From Methylosarcina fibrata AML-C10 (GTDB taxonomy: Bacteria > Pseudomonadota > Gammaproteobacteria > Methylococcales > Methylomonadaceae), in assembly GCF_000372865.1 (NCBI RefSeq), contig NZ_KB889965.1, forward strand, positions 2,058,990-2,122,989: a stretch of DNA of 64,000 bases. Direction: 5' to 3'. Of this stretch, positions 9,086 to 18,756 are shown in pieces; within the stretch, counting starts at the first letter, position 1; every line of letters starts with the position of its first letter. The notes under the pieces were generated by a model. It was not told the DNA's origin. It saw only the letters and a list, made by a program, of their open reading frames with translations, and did no database searches. The position numbers and the translations under genes were made by a program.

Positions 9086-9806
9086 ACAAGTCGCTTTAGT
9101 CACAGGCGCCAGCCGCGGTATCGGCAGGGCGATTGCCGAAAGATTAGCCGGCGACGGCTTTTTTGTCGTCGGCACCGCCACGACCGACAACGGCGCCCAG
9201 GCCATTTCCGCTTATCTGGGCGAAAACGGGAAAGGCCTGAAACTGGATGTCGCCGACGCCGAATCGGTCGCCGAAGTCACCAAAACCGTCAACGACGAGT
9301 TCGGTACGCCGGTGGTACTGGTCAATAACGCCGGCATTACCCGAGACAATCTGTTGATGCGGATGAAGGACGAAGAATGGGACAGCATCATCAGCACGAA
9401 CCTGACCTCGGTTTATCGGATGAGCAAGGCCGTACTGCGCGGCATGATGAAAGCCAAAACCGGCCGCATCATCAACATTTCATCGGTCGTCGGCGCTACC
9501 GGAAACGCCGGCCAGGCCAATTACGCCGCCGCCAAGGCCGGCATCGTCGGTTTTACCAAATCGATGGCGAAAGAAGTCGGTTCGCGCAACATTACCGTCA
9601 ACACCGTCGCTCCCGGTTTTATCGACACCGACATGACCAAAGAATTGAGCGACGACGTCAGACAGAGCCTGTTGTCGGTCATCCCTCTGGGCCGGCTGGG
9701 AGAACCGGAAGAAGTCGCCCATGCCGTTTCATTTCTGGCTTCACCCCATGCCGGCTACATCACCGGCGAAACCCTGCACGTCAACGGCGGCATGTACATG
9801 CCCTAG
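9078..9806 (+). CDS. fabG: 3-oxoacyl-ACP reductase
   Basis: 242 aa short-chain dehydrogenase that reduces beta-ketoacyl-ACP with NADPH. It has the cofactor motif TGASRGIG, the NNAGITRDN motif, the catalytic Ser (NISSVVG) and YxxxK (YAAAK), and a C-terminal HVNGGMYM typical of FabG. The start codon lies in the last codons of fabD, so translation is coupled. Confidence 0.96.
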   Translation: MPKQVALVTGASRGIGRAIAERLAGDGFFVVGTATTDNGAQAISAYLGENGKGLKLDVADAESVAEVTKTVNDEFGTPVVLVNNAGITRDNLLMRMKDEEWDSIISTNLTSVYRMSKAVLRGMMKAKTGRIINISSVVGATGNAGQANYAAAKAGIVGFTKSMAKEVGSRNITVNTVAPGFIDTDMTKELSDDVRQSLLSVIPLGRLGEPEEVAHAVSFLASPHAGYITGETLHVNGGMYMP

Positions 9807-9889
9807 GCCTTTGCCGGGTTGTTCCGGTATTTTGAGGGCGTTTGAGCAAAAAAGGACCCTGTTCCCAGCAAATCAACGCCATTTTAATA

Positions 9890-9920
9890 TTGTGACATCG
9901 ATATAATATTAAAGTATAAT
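9890..9920 (+). promoter_or_regulatory. Candidate acpP promoter
   Basis: An A+T-rich stretch between fabG and acpP contains TTGTGA at 9890-9895 and a perfect TATAAT at 9915-9920 (19-bp spacer; 18 bp if TGTGAC is taken). A second TATAAT lies at 9902-9907. Start near 9927 would give a leader of about 110 nt. A dedicated promoter for the very highly expressed acpP is the rule in this cluster. Confidence 0.5.
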
Positions 9921-10035
9921 GCCCGCCGCCGTCTGGAAACACCGTAGGCGGGATTTCAAGTAAAAATTAATAACGCTACTATTGCAAGTACTCCATGAGC
10001 TACCGATTAACTTGCATTGTTTGAGGATAAAAATT

Positions 10036-10266
10036 ATGAGTAATGTTGAAGAACGAGTGAAAAAAATTGTTGCAGAGCAATTAGGAGTAAAAGAAGATAT
10101 CGCAAATGATGCTTCATTCGTTGATGATCTTGGCGCTGACTCTCTGGATACAGTTGAACTCGTGATGGCTCTTGAAGAAGAATTCGAATGTGAAATTCCG
10201 GACGATGAAGCTGAAAAAATCACAACCGTACAACAAGCCATCGATTACGTAGAAAAGAACGCTTGA
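10036..10266 (+). CDS. acpP: Acyl carrier protein
   Basis: 76 aa acidic carrier protein that holds growing acyl chains on a phosphopantetheine arm attached to the Ser of GADSLDTVE (about residue 37). The start is ATG at 10036, with GAGG at 10023-10026. An in-frame upstream extension lacks conservation and a ribosome site and is not used. The A+T content and codon use differ from the neighbours, as expected of a very highly expressed gene. Confidence 0.97.
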   Translation: MSNVEERVKKIVAEQLGVKEDIANDASFVDDLGADSLDTVELVMALEEEFECEIPDDEAEKITTVQQAIDYVEKNA

Positions 10267-10273
10267 AATTGAT

Positions 10274-10305
10274 TTTAGTGGATGCACCCTCGTTCATCCA
10301 CTAAA
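10274..10305 (+). terminator. Stem-loop between acpP and fabF
   Basis: A perfect 11-bp inverted repeat (10274-10284 with 10295-10305, 10-nt loop) starts a few bases after the acpP stop. No T-run follows, so it is unlikely to be a full intrinsic terminator. It may be a partial terminator or a 3'-end stabiliser that raises acpP mRNA over fabF mRNA. Confidence 0.5.
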
Positions 10306-10356
10306 TCGCACCCGATTACAGCAGTCCTGCCCTATCATTTGTTAAGGTAAATCACA

Positions 10357-11601
10357 TTGAGCAAACGCCGAGTTGTAATAACCGGATTAGGCGCTGTTAC
10401 GCCGTTGGCCAACACGGTCCCGGAAACCTGGGACGGCATCGTCAACGGCAAAAGCGGCATCAGTCCGATTGATTCCTTCGATATTTCGCCTTTTGCCACA
10501 ACTTTCGGCGGTGTCATCAGAAACCTGGATATTACCCAATACATTCCCGGTAAGGATGCTCAGCGCATGGACGGGTTTATCCACTACGGCCTCGCCGCCG
10601 GCTGCCAGGCTTTTGAAGATTCCGGCCTGGAGGTTACCGAAGCCAATGCCGAACGGATCGGCGTGGCGATCGGCGCGGGTATCGGCGGCATTACCGGCAT
10701 CGAGGAATGCTATGCCTTCTATGAAAAAAGCGGACCACGCCGGATTTCGCCTTTTTTCGTACCCGGCAACATCATCAACATGATTTCGGGCAATCTGTCG
10801 ATCAAGTACGGATTGAAAGGCCCCAATTTTTCCATCGTCACCGCCTGCGCTACCGGCACCCATAATATCGGAGACGCGGCCCGCCTGATTCAATACGGGG
10901 ATGCCGACGTCATGATCGCCGGCGGAGCGGAACGCTGCACTTCCTCGCCTACCGCGATGGGCGGTTTTATCTCCGCCAAGGCCTTGTCTCGACGCAACGA
11001 CGCCCCGCAGGCGGCAAGCCGGCCGTGGGATAAGGATCGCGACGGTTTCGTATTGAGCGACGGCGCCGGCGTGGTCGTTCTGGAGGAACTGGAACACGCC
11101 AGGGCGCGAGGCGCGAAAATTTATGCCGAACTGGTCGGTTACGGCATGAGCGGCGATGCGTATCACATGACTCAGCCTTCTCCCGGAGGAGAAGGCGCTG
11201 CACGGTGTATGAGAAACGCATTGAGGGACGCCGGTCTGAACGCCGAGCAAATCGATTACATCAACGCGCACGGCACCTCGACGCCGGCCGGCGATATCGG
11301 TGAAACCCAGGCGATGAAATCGGCTCTGGGCGCTCACGCCTACAAGCTTGCGGTCAGTTCGACCAAATCGATGACCGGCCATATGTTGGGCGCGGCCGGC
11401 GGCATTGAAGCCGTATTCACGGCATTGAGCCTCAAGCATCAAATCGCCCCGCCGACCATCAATCTCGAGAATCAGGATCCCGAGTGCGATCTGGACTATG
11501 TCCCGAATACCGCCCGGGATATGAAAATCGAATACGCCTTGTCGAATTCGTTCGGTTTCGGCGGAACCAACGGCACTTTGGTTTTCAGACGCTACGGGTA
11601 A
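10357..11601 (+). CDS. fabF: Beta-ketoacyl-ACP synthase II
   Basis: 414 aa elongating condensing enzyme. The active-site Cys is in TACATGTH, with His residues in [11 protein letters not shown] and [11 protein letters not shown], and it has the family N-terminus [14 protein letters not shown]. The start appears to be TTG at 10357 with AAGG about 9 nt upstream. No better ATG exists near the conserved N-terminus. A weak start codon after acpP fits lower expression. Confidence 0.95.
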   Translation: MSKRRVVITGLGAVTPLANTVPETWDGIVNGKSGISPIDSFDISPFATTFGGVIRNLDITQYIPGKDAQRMDGFIHYGLAAGCQAFEDSGLEVTEANAERIGVAIGAGIGGITGIEECYAFYEKSGPRRISPFFVPGNIINMISGNLSIKYGLKGPNFSIVTACATGTHNIGDAARLIQYGDADVMIAGGAERCTSSPTAMGGFISAKALSRRNDAPQAASRPWDKDRDGFVLSDGAGVVVLEELEHARARGAKIYAELVGYGMSGDAYHMTQPSPGGEGAARCMRNALRDAGLNAEQIDYINAHGTSTPAGDIGETQAMKSALGAHAYKLAVSSTKSMTGHMLGAAGGIEAVFTALSLKHQIAPPTINLENQDPECDLDYVPNTARDMKIEYALSNSFGFGGTNGTLVFRRYG

Positions 11602-11640
11602 GAAACCAACGCTACCGCATGCCTTCGGTATGTTCTATCG

Positions 11641-12471
11641 ATGATCTTGATCAATGGTGAATACCGGGATCATATCGAAATTTCCGATCGCGGCTTTCAA
11701 TACGGCGATGGTTTGTTCGAAACCATCGAAGTTCACAACGGTCGACCGGTTTTTTTAAACCGGCACCTACACAGGCTGCAAACGGGTTGTGCCCGACTGC
11801 AGATTCCCTGCCCCGATCCCGAACTGATTCGTTCCGAAGCCGCCGTTCTCTGTAAAAACGCGCCCCACGCGGTACTCAAATTGATCATCACCCGGGGTTC
11901 GGGCGGACGTGGCTATCGACCGCCCGAAGCAACCCGTCCCACTCGCGTGTTAAGTCTCCATCCTTGTCCGGATTATCCGGGCCGCTACCGGGAGCAGGGC
12001 GTTGCCGTGCGGATATGCCAGACGCGCCTGGGGCTCAACCCTGCGTTGGCAGGCATCAAGCATCTGAACCGGCTCGAACAGGTGCTGGCCAGGGCCGAAT
12101 GGGACGACCCGGAAATTCAGGAAGGACTCATGCTGGACATCAACGGCCATGTTATCGAAGGCACCATGACCAACCTCTTCTATTTCAGCAACCGGAGCGC
12201 TTATACGCCGGCATTGACGCAGTGCGGCGTAGACGGCATTATCCGCCGGATTCTGATGGATCTCTTGAGCAAGCGCCGCATCACCGTCCGGGAAACCGCT
12301 CCGACCGTAGATGAATTATCGGCCGCCGACGAAGTCTTTGTATGCAATTCGATCATAGGGATCTGGCCTGTTCGGGCCATCGGCAACGTCCGGTATGCCG
12401 TTGGCCCTTTTACGCGGCAATGTCAATTCGATCTCACTGAATTTAAAAACGAGGCAGTCCACGATGAATAA
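11641..12471 (+). CDS. pabC: Aminodeoxychorismate lyase
   Basis: 276 aa PLP enzyme of fold type IV that releases p-aminobenzoate for folate synthesis. Seen are SDRGFQYGDGLFETI at the N-terminus, the PLP Lys in GIKHLNRLEQV, and EGTMTNLF, all typical of PabC and branched-chain aminotransferase relatives. Its position between fabF and mltG matches pabC in E. coli, which separates it from D-amino acid transaminase. It overlaps mltG by 8 bp. Confidence 0.93.
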   Translation: MILINGEYRDHIEISDRGFQYGDGLFETIEVHNGRPVFLNRHLHRLQTGCARLQIPCPDPELIRSEAAVLCKNAPHAVLKLIITRGSGGRGYRPPEATRPTRVLSLHPCPDYPGRYREQGVAVRICQTRLGLNPALAGIKHLNRLEQVLARAEWDDPEIQEGLMLDINGHVIEGTMTNLFYFSNRSAYTPALTQCGVDGIIRRILMDLLSKRRITVRETAPTVDELSAADEVFVCNSIIGIWPVRAIGNVRYAVGPFTRQCQFDLTEFKNEAVHDE

Positions 12472-13462
12472 CAAACTCATCGGCTTAGCTGTGATCCTGT
12501 TCAGTTTCGTCGGCGGCTGGCTCTGGATGGATTATCAAACCGCCCTGTACGCGCCGGCGGTCAAACAGGAAAAAGTTTGCGTCGAAATCAACAAAGGCGA
12601 TTCCTTGAACGTCATCGCCGACAAACTGGCCGCCCGAAATCCGGCGATCAAGCCGTTCTGGTTCAAGGTCGTCGCCTTTCAGGACAATTCGGCCAAAAAA
12701 CTCCGGACCGGAGAATACGAGTTAACCCGAGGCATGACCATCCGCAACGTCATAGACCTTTTCGTGCAGGGAAAGACCAAGCAATACGCGATCACGTTTC
12801 CCGAAGGCTGGAGTTTCAAGGAAATTACCCAGGAAATCCGGAAAAACCCCAATCTGGAACACATTCTCGGCAAAATGCCGGTCGATCAAGTCATGACTCA
12901 ACTCGGCGCAGAAATTAGAATGCCCGAAGGCCAGTTCTTTCCCGATACTTATTTTTTCGAGAAGCATATGTCGGACGTCTCCCTGTTAAAACGGGCCTAT
13001 GACAAAATGCAGAAGGTACTGCTGGAAGAATGGAGCCATAAGGCGGAAGGATTGCCTTTTAATACTCCTTACGACGCCTTGATTCTGGCCTCCATTATCG
13101 AAAAGGAAACAGGAACCGAATCCGAACGACCGCTCATCGCCGGCGTCTTCATCCGCCGGCTGAAAAACGGCATGCCGCTGCAGACCGATCCCACGGTCAT
13201 CTACGGCATGGGCGAGCGATACCGGGGCAACATCGGATCCGAAGACCTGAAAAATGCGACGCCCTACAACACCTATCTCATCAAAGGGCTGCCGCCGACT
13301 CCGATTGCGATGCCGGGACAACAGGCCATCCATTCGGTGCTGCATCCCGACAACAGCGATACCCTTTATTTCGTCGCCCGTGGCGACGGCACGCACGTCT
13401 TCTCCACCACCCTGAAAGAACACAATCAGGCCGTCAACTTATACCAAAAGCCGCCGAAATGA
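12464..13462 (+). CDS. mltG: Endolytic murein transglycosylase
   Basis: 332 aa inner-membrane enzyme (YceG) that cleaves nascent glycan strands. One N-terminal membrane helix (about residues 5-20) is followed by a LysM-like region and the YceG catalytic domain with Glu in ASIIEKETG and the motif [13 protein letters not shown] at 12464 is chosen because GAGG precedes it and the signal anchor follows at once. The frame remains open upstream inside pabC. It overlaps tmk by 4 bp. Confidence 0.94.
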   Translation: MNNKLIGLAVILFSFVGGWLWMDYQTALYAPAVKQEKVCVEINKGDSLNVIADKLAARNPAIKPFWFKVVAFQDNSAKKLRTGEYELTRGMTIRNVIDLFVQGKTKQYAITFPEGWSFKEITQEIRKNPNLEHILGKMPVDQVMTQLGAEIRMPEGQFFPDTYFFEKHMSDVSLLKRAYDKMQKVLLEEWSHKAEGLPFNTPYDALILASIIEKETGTESERPLIAGVFIRRLKNGMPLQTDPTVIYGMGERYRGNIGSEDLKNATPYNTYLIKGLPPTPIAMPGQQAIHSVLHPDNSDTLYFVARGDGTHVFSTTLKEHNQAVNLYQKPPK

Positions 13463-14148
13463 CGCTCTCTCTCTTACCTGGCGCTCCCGCCGCCAGAGGC
13501 AAATTCATTACGCTGGAAGGCGGTGAAGGCGTAGGCAAAAGCACGAATCTGGCTTTTATCCAGGATTATCTCCGGCGCCGGCAAATTTCCGCCTTGGTGA
13601 CGCGCGAGCCTGGCGGCACCGGGCTGGCCGAGAAAATCCGCGCGCTGCTGCTCGACAAAAACGACGAACCGATGACCGAAACCGCCGAATTATTGCTGGT
13701 GTTCGCTGCCAGGGCACAACATCTGCGGCACGTCATCGAACCGGCATTAGCTCAGGGTCGGTGGGTCTTGTGCGACCGTTTTACCGATGCCACTTACGCT
13801 TATCAGGGCGGCGGCAGAAACATGAGCGTCAGCGCCATCGCCTGGCTGGAAACGCTGGTGCAAGGTAACTTGAGGCCGGATTTGACCCTGTTGCTCGATG
13901 CTCCGATCGAAATCGGCCTGGCCAGGGCGAAAGCAAGAGGCATCTCCGACCGCTTTGAAGAAGAAAAAGCCGACTTTTTCGAAAAGATCAGAACGGCTTA
14001 TTTACGGCAAGCCGAACTGCATCCGGAGCGAATCCGCCTGATCGCGGCCGATCGGCCGCTGCCTCAGGTGCAGGCGGCCATTGCCGCAGCGATTGATCCT
14101 TTGCTCGACGGCGTTTCCCGGCCGTCTATTGCCGACAGGGCGGAGTAA
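13459..14148 (+). CDS. tmk: Thymidylate kinase
   Basis: 229 aa kinase that converts dTMP to dTDP. The P-loop GGEGVGKST, the DR(F/Y) motif in [16 protein letters not shown], and a lid region rich in Arg are present. It starts in an ATGA overlap with mltG, and its stop abuts the holB start directly. The C-terminus is a little longer than in the E. coli enzyme (213 aa). Confidence 0.95.
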   Translation: MTLSLLPGAPAARGKFITLEGGEGVGKSTNLAFIQDYLRRRQISALVTREPGGTGLAEKIRALLLDKNDEPMTETAELLLVFAARAQHLRHVIEPALAQGRWVLCDRFTDATYAYQGGGRNMSVSAIAWLETLVQGNLRPDLTLLLDAPIEIGLARAKARGISDRFEEEKADFFEKIRTAYLRQAELHPERIRLIAADRPLPQVQAAIAAAIDPLLDGVSRPSIADRAE

Positions 14149-15132
14149 ATGGAGTCCGTTCTCCCATGGCAACAAAAGGAGTGGCGCCATCTGTGCGAAT
14201 ACAGGACGCAAAACCGGATTCCCCAGGCGCTCCTGATCTCCGGAAACAAGGGCCTGGGCAAGCGGCGCCTGGCCGAACAATTCGCTTTTTCCCTGCTCTG
14301 TCCGAATCCCGCTGCGCACGGCCTGCACTGCGGCCAGTGCGACAGTTGCCTGCTGATCCAGGCCGGATCGCATCCCGACCTGTTTTACATCGAACCTGCC
14401 GAAGCCGGAAAAGCCATCGGCATCGATTCGATCCGCGGCCTGATCGCCGACACGCAGCTCAAACCGCAATACGACGCCTTCCGGGTCGTCCTCATCGATC
14501 CTGCCGACCGCATGAATCAATCGGCGGCGAATGCCTTTTTAAAATGTCTGGAAGAACCGGGAGAACGCACGGTGATTTTGCTGATCACCGAAAAGCCCGC
14601 CCAACTGCCGGCCACGATCCTCAGCCGCTGCCAGAAAATGGCTCTGGCTCCTCCGGACCAGGAAACCGTTGTTGCCTGGCTGAAACAACAACATATTGAA
14701 GATGACCTGGAAACTCTGGCCGCCATGGCACGGAATTCGCCGCTGCTGGCCCGGCAGTATGCGGAGGCCCAAACCCTGCCTCTGCGCAACGAATGCTTCA
14801 AAACCTGGCTGGCGGTCGCGAAACAGCAGACCAGCCCGATCACGACGGCGGAAAACTGGTTAAAATTGCCACAACCCGACTTACTTCTCTGGATAAGCTC
14901 GTGGACGATCGATTTGATCAAATGCAGTTGCCGAATCCGGCCCGGCACTATTTATAATCCCGATCTGAGGACTTCCTTGCAAGAACTGGCGGGGCGGCTA
15001 GACTTAAAAAGCCTGTACCGGTTGTACGACCTGATACTGGCCAGCCGCCGACGGCTCGATACCCAGGTCAACAAACAATTGATGCTGGAAGAACTATTGA
15101 TACTGTGGTCCCAACTCAACCGGAGTAAGTAA
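14149..15132 (+). CDS. holB: DNA polymerase III delta' subunit
   Basis: 327 aa clamp-loader subunit. It has an AAA+ domain with a degenerate P-loop (SGNKGLGKRRLAEQ), a zinc-binding CGQCDSCLL cluster preceded by further Cys, and the sensor region LKCLEEPGERTVILLIT. No gap separates it from tmk. The tmk-holB-pilZ-tatD order is the standard one in Pseudomonas-type gammaproteobacteria. Confidence 0.93.
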   Translation: MESVLPWQQKEWRHLCEYRTQNRIPQALLISGNKGLGKRRLAEQFAFSLLCPNPAAHGLHCGQCDSCLLIQAGSHPDLFYIEPAEAGKAIGIDSIRGLIADTQLKPQYDAFRVVLIDPADRMNQSAANAFLKCLEEPGERTVILLITEKPAQLPATILSRCQKMALAPPDQETVVAWLKQQHIEDDLETLAAMARNSPLLARQYAEAQTLPLRNECFKTWLAVAKQQTSPITTAENWLKLPQPDLLLWISSWTIDLIKCSCRIRPGTIYNPDLRTSLQELAGRLDLKSLYRLYDLILASRRRLDTQVNKQLMLEELLILWSQLNRSK

Positions 15133-15136
15133 TTCC

Positions 15137-15487
15137 ATGACCGATGCAACTCCCCGCCAGGGCATCCTGTCGCTTACCATCAAGGATAAAAATTCGTTGT
15201 ATTCCTCCTACATGCCGTTCGTCATCAACGGCGGCCTGTTCATTCCGACCAACCGGCCTTATGAAATGGGCCAGGAAGTGTTCATGCTGCTGAATTTGAT
15301 GGAAGAACCGGAACGGCTGCCGATCGCCGGCAAAATCATCTGGAAAACGCCCCCCGGCTCCGAAGCTTACCGGTCGCCGGGAATCGGTGTACAATTCAGC
15401 GATCAGGACGGCGGCGTCGCCCGGAATAAAATAGAAACCTATCTGGCCGGTGCGCTGGAATCCGGACGGTCTACCCATACGATGTAA
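15137..15487 (+). CDS. pilZ: PilZ-type protein of type IV pilus biogenesis
   Basis: 116 aa PilZ protein. It resembles the original pilus-assembly PilZ rather than c-di-GMP receptors: the N-terminal RxxxR motif is missing, while the core strands (VFMLLNLMEEPERLPIAGKIIWK, broken here by family-typical loops) and GIGVQFSDQD are present. It lies 4 bp after holB, the location of canonical pilZ in Pseudomonas and Xanthomonas. It should interact with PilF/B-type ATPases and c-di-GMP proteins rather than bind the nucleotide itself (family knowledge). Confidence 0.88.
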   Translation: MTDATPRQGILSLTIKDKNSLYSSYMPFVINGGLFIPTNRPYEMGQEVFMLLNLMEEPERLPIAGKIIWKTPPGSEAYRSPGIGVQFSDQDGGVARNKIETYLAGALESGRSTHTM

Positions 15488-15561
15488 AATCCTAACCAAC
15501 AACGGAACCGAATCGTCTGCTTTTAATCTGATTGTGTCATTCAACCGCCATTTCCCTGTCC

Positions 15562-16341
15562 ATGCTGATAGATTCCCATTGCCATCTCGACCGCATCGAT
15601 CTTGCGCCGTATCAAAACGATTTCGGACGTTTCATGAGTGCGGCCGAGGAAAGCAAACTGGAACACATGCTCTGTATTTCAATCGACCTGGAATCCTATC
15701 CGGCCATGCTGGACCTGGTCTCGGGTTATCCGGCCGTTTCGGTAACCGTCGGCGTTCATCCGAATGCTCATGACGGCAGGGAGCCCGACGTGGAAGAACT
15801 CGTCACGCTGGGCCGGCCGTCGAAAGTGATCGGCATCGGCGAGACCGGGCTCGATTATTTTCGCAGCACCGGCGATCTCGGCTGGCAACAGCAACGCTTC
15901 AGAAACCATATCCGGGCCGCGAAAGCGTTACACAAACCTTTGATCATTCATACCCGCGAAGCCAGGCACGATACTTTGCGGATTTTGAGAGAAGAAAGCG
16001 CGGATCAAATCGGCGGAATCATTCATTGCTTTACCGAAGACTGGGAGTTTGCCGAACAGGCTCTGGAATTGAATTTTTATATTTCCTTTTCCGGCATCGT
16101 GACCTTCAACAGCGCCAGGGAAATCCGGGAAGTGGCCCAAAAAGTGCCGGCCGACCGTTTTCTGATCGAAACCGATTCTCCTTATCTGGCGCCGGTTCCC
16201 TTCCGCGGCAAACCCAATTATCCGATGTACGTCCGCTTCGTCGCAGAACAGATTGCCCAATTAAGAAACACCTCTTTCGAAGAAATCGCCGAAAGGTCGA
16301 CCTGTAATTTTTATACCCTGTTCAAGCTGACTCCTTCTTGA
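15562..16341 (+). CDS. tatD: TatD-family metal-dependent deoxyribonuclease
   Basis: 259 aa TIM-barrel hydrolase. The metal ligands are seen in DSHCHLD at the N-terminus, GETGLDYF, HTREA and ETDSPYLAPVP. The ATG at 15562 starts exactly at the conserved MLIDSHCHLD. An upstream GTG at 15532 is in frame but neither start has a clear ribosome site. This is the YcfH-type gene that closes the cluster in E. coli; its cellular substrate is uncertain (DNA repair or 3'-5' exonuclease activity in relatives). Confidence 0.92.
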   Translation: MLIDSHCHLDRIDLAPYQNDFGRFMSAAEESKLEHMLCISIDLESYPAMLDLVSGYPAVSVTVGVHPNAHDGREPDVEELVTLGRPSKVIGIGETGLDYFRSTGDLGWQQQRFRNHIRAAKALHKPLIIHTREARHDTLRILREESADQIGGIIHCFTEDWEFAEQALELNFYISFSGIVTFNSAREIREVAQKVPADRFLIETDSPYLAPVPFRGKPNYPMYVRFVAEQIAQLRNTSFEEIAERSTCNFYTLFKLTPS

Positions 16342-16434
16342 ACGGAAACCCGAGCCCTGGCCTCAAATCGAATCGCCTTCGCCACCGGAACTTCATAGAA
16401 GCAGGCAGGTCTGATCAGGCATGATCAACCGCGG

Positions 16435-16463
16435 TCAATACCTGGGCGATTTTATGCTAGAAT
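16435..16463 (+). promoter_or_regulatory. Candidate extended -10 promoter of moaA
   Basis: TGCTAGAAT at 16455-16463 is an extended -10 (TGnTAGAAT). The best -35 at 17 bp is TCAATA (16435-16440), which is weak, as is common for extended -10 promoters. Start near 16470 gives a leader of about 23 nt, too short for a molybdenum cofactor riboswitch; I saw none. Confidence 0.45.
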
Positions 16464-16492
16464 TGGCATTCTCGATTTAACTCCGGCGCACC

Positions 16493-17500
16493 ATGACCCA
16501 CTCCACAGTTGCTCCTCAATTGATCGATCGTTTCGGCAGAAAGGTCGATTATCTGCGCATTTCGATTACCGACCGATGCGATTTTCGCTGCGTTTATTGC
16601 ATGGCGGAAGACATGACCTTCCTGCCCCGCTCTCAAATCCTGACGCTCGAAGAAATTCACACGCTGGCCAAAGCGTTTGCCGAATTCGGCGTCACCAAAA
16701 TCCGGATAACGGGCGGGGAACCGCTGGTGCGAAAAGGCGTGCTGGAATTGCTGGAAAATCTGGGCCGGATCGAGACGCTGAAGGAACTGGTGATGACCAC
16801 CAACGGCTCTCATCTGGAAAGCATGGCAGCATCGATAAAAAACGCCGGAGTAAGGCGCATCAACATCAGCCTGGATACCCTGGATCCCGACAAATTCAGA
16901 ACGATCACCCGAACCGGTAATCTGGCGCAGGTGCTCAGCGGCATCCGGGCCGCCAAATCGGCAGGGTTTGAAGGCATTAAAATCAATGCCGTCATTCTTA
17001 AAAACCGAAATCACATGGAAGTCAACGATCTGGTACGGTATGCCGTCGACAACGGCATCGACGTTAGTTTTATCGAAGAAATGCCGCTCGGCGTGGTGCA
17101 CCGGCACGACCGCGCCGAAGCCTTTTATCCCAGCGAGCTGATCAAAAAAGACCTGGCCCGGCAATTTTCCTTGCTGGCCACGACCGAAAAGACCGGCGGG
17201 CCTTCAAATTACTATAAAGTGGCCGGCACGCATACCCGGGTCGGCTTTATTTCTCCGCACAGCGAAAATTTTTGCGGCCAATGCAACCGAGTCCGGCTGA
17301 CCGCCGAGGGACACCTGCTGTTATGCCTGGGCAACGAGCATTCGGTCGATTTGAAAGAAGTTATTCGAAGTGCGCCGGGAGATCTGGCTCTGTTAAAAAA
17401 GACCATCTTGGACTCAATGCAGATCAAGCCGGCCCGACACGAATTCAATATCCATGAACAACCGGTCATCCTGCGCTACATGAACATGACCGGCGGCTAA
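16493..17500 (+). CDS. moaA: GTP 3',8-cyclase
   Basis: 335 aa radical SAM enzyme of molybdenum cofactor synthesis. The N-terminal cluster CDFRCVYC (CxxxCxxC) binds SAM, and the C-terminal cluster (Cys in FCGQCNRVRL plus a Cys 13 residues on) binds GTP. The end of the chain lacks the usual C-terminal GG, finishing in NMTGG, so it does carry GG after all and matches the family. It is single in this window; the other moa genes are elsewhere. Confidence 0.94.
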   Translation: MTHSTVAPQLIDRFGRKVDYLRISITDRCDFRCVYCMAEDMTFLPRSQILTLEEIHTLAKAFAEFGVTKIRITGGEPLVRKGVLELLENLGRIETLKELVMTTNGSHLESMAASIKNAGVRRINISLDTLDPDKFRTITRTGNLAQVLSGIRAAKSAGFEGIKINAVILKNRNHMEVNDLVRYAVDNGIDVSFIEEMPLGVVHRHDRAEAFYPSELIKKDLARQFSLLATTEKTGGPSNYYKVAGTHTRVGFISPHSENFCGQCNRVRLTAEGHLLLCLGNEHSVDLKEVIRSAPGDLALLKKTILDSMQIKPARHEFNIHEQPVILRYMNMTGG

Positions 17501-17521
17501 ACCGAAAATGCAAACAAGGCC

Positions 17522-18745
17522 TTAGAAATTGTACGATATCATGGCCGAATACAAGTCCCAGTGCTGAGTTGTTCCTTGCGGGTTTTCGATGCCGGACAGC
17601 CAGCCGGTACCGTTGATATGATGATATTCCGCGCTCAGCATCAGGGAAGGCAGGATTTCATAGCGTAAACCGAAAGTCCAGTCCTGGGCGAATCGGGAAT
17701 GCGCGGGAGCGCCGGTCATGGCGGAAAATTTTTCGCCATACGGATCGTTCAGGTCCCAAATCAAGTCGTCATAACGAACTACCCCTTCAAGGGCTTCGGT
17801 CAGCCGGTAAGTGCCCTGAATATAAAAGCTTTGTCCGGTAAATCCCGTATCGGGCCGCGGCGCAAAACCGTTCAAATCGGCTCGGCGCAGCGCATACTCG
17901 CCGGTCAGGGACCAATCCTCCGCACTGAATTGAGCCGACAGGATCAACGGATGAAACTGCCATTTGCCCGCTTGCAGCGTAGCGCCCGCATAAGGCCGGT
18001 AATGGCCTTCAAAGCCGGCGTAAGTCACCGCCAGACGGATCAGTCCGATTTCCTGTTCCAGTTCATAGCCCAACCGCGCCACCCAGGACGCATCGCCGTC
18101 CATATGGCCCGGCGAATTGCCCAGAATGACGTAATTGAAATCGGGATCGTCCATTCGGGGAATGATTCCACCCACGTTCAAGGTAAACTCGCCGTAGTCG
18201 GTGCGATGCTCGCCATAAAAATAACCGCCGTCCGCCGAAAGGGCGAGGTTCCGGTTGACGTCGAAATAAATGGATTGCGGCAATAAAATACTGGGCCGGG
18301 TAGCGGCGACGTCCCGAGTGTCGTTGTAAAAACCCAAAGGCGTCGGCACCCGGCCTCCCCGAATGGACAACAAGGAGGTTTCCGACGAATACAGGTTATA
18401 GTTGGCTAGGCCATAATCAATCCGAAAGCCGCCGTTATCGGTATCGCCGGCATCGCGCCAGACCACCTGCATCGCCACCTGCAGATCGGATAACATGTTC
18501 CATGAGCCGTTGATTCCCAATTCTCTGAAGTCGTGGGAGATCGAATCATCCGATTTGCCGAAGAAATTGTTGTCCGAGGTGTGAATAATGCCTTGCGACA
18601 AAAATCCATGAACTTGAACCGATTCCGGCCACCATTCGTTTTCCCCGGATTCTCGAGCCTGGCCGGCGCAAGGCCAGGCCAAAACGGTAAAGCAAGCGTA
18701 ATAACATGCAAGATTCAGAATAGAGTGACGGATTATTGGAACCAT
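17522..18745 (-). CDS. Outer-membrane porin-like beta-barrel protein
   Basis: 407 aa with an N-terminal signal peptide (to about residue 30, ...AGQA) and alternating hydrophobic/polar strands rich in Tyr, Trp and Gly. It ends in an aromatic residue (SYNF), the signature recognised by the outer-membrane assembly machine. The N-terminal VHGFLSQGIIHTSDNNFFG resembles a family of proteobacterial porin-like proteins. It starts 11 bp after the PstS-like gene, with AGGA about 8 nt before the ATG, so the two are one operon. The transported solute is unknown; a partner role with the periplasmic protein is inferred. Confidence 0.75.
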   Translation of the reverse strand: MVPIIRHSILNLACYYACFTVLAWPCAGQARESGENEWWPESVQVHGFLSQGIIHTSDNNFFGKSDDSISHDFRELGINGSWNMLSDLQVAMQVVWRDAGDTDNGGFRIDYGLANYNLYSSETSLLSIRGGRVPTPLGFYNDTRDVAATRPSILLPQSIYFDVNRNLALSADGGYFYGEHRTDYGEFTLNVGGIIPRMDDPDFNYVILGNSPGHMDGDASWVARLGYELEQEIGLIRLAVTYAGFEGHYRPYAGATLQAGKWQFHPLILSAQFSAEDWSLTGEYALRRADLNGFAPRPDTGFTGQSFYIQGTYRLTEALEGVVRYDDLIWDLNDPYGEKFSAMTGAPAHSRFAQDWTFGLRYEILPSLMLSAEYHHINGTGWLSGIENPQGTTQHWDLYSAMISYNF

Positions 18746-18756
18746 ACGATTATTTC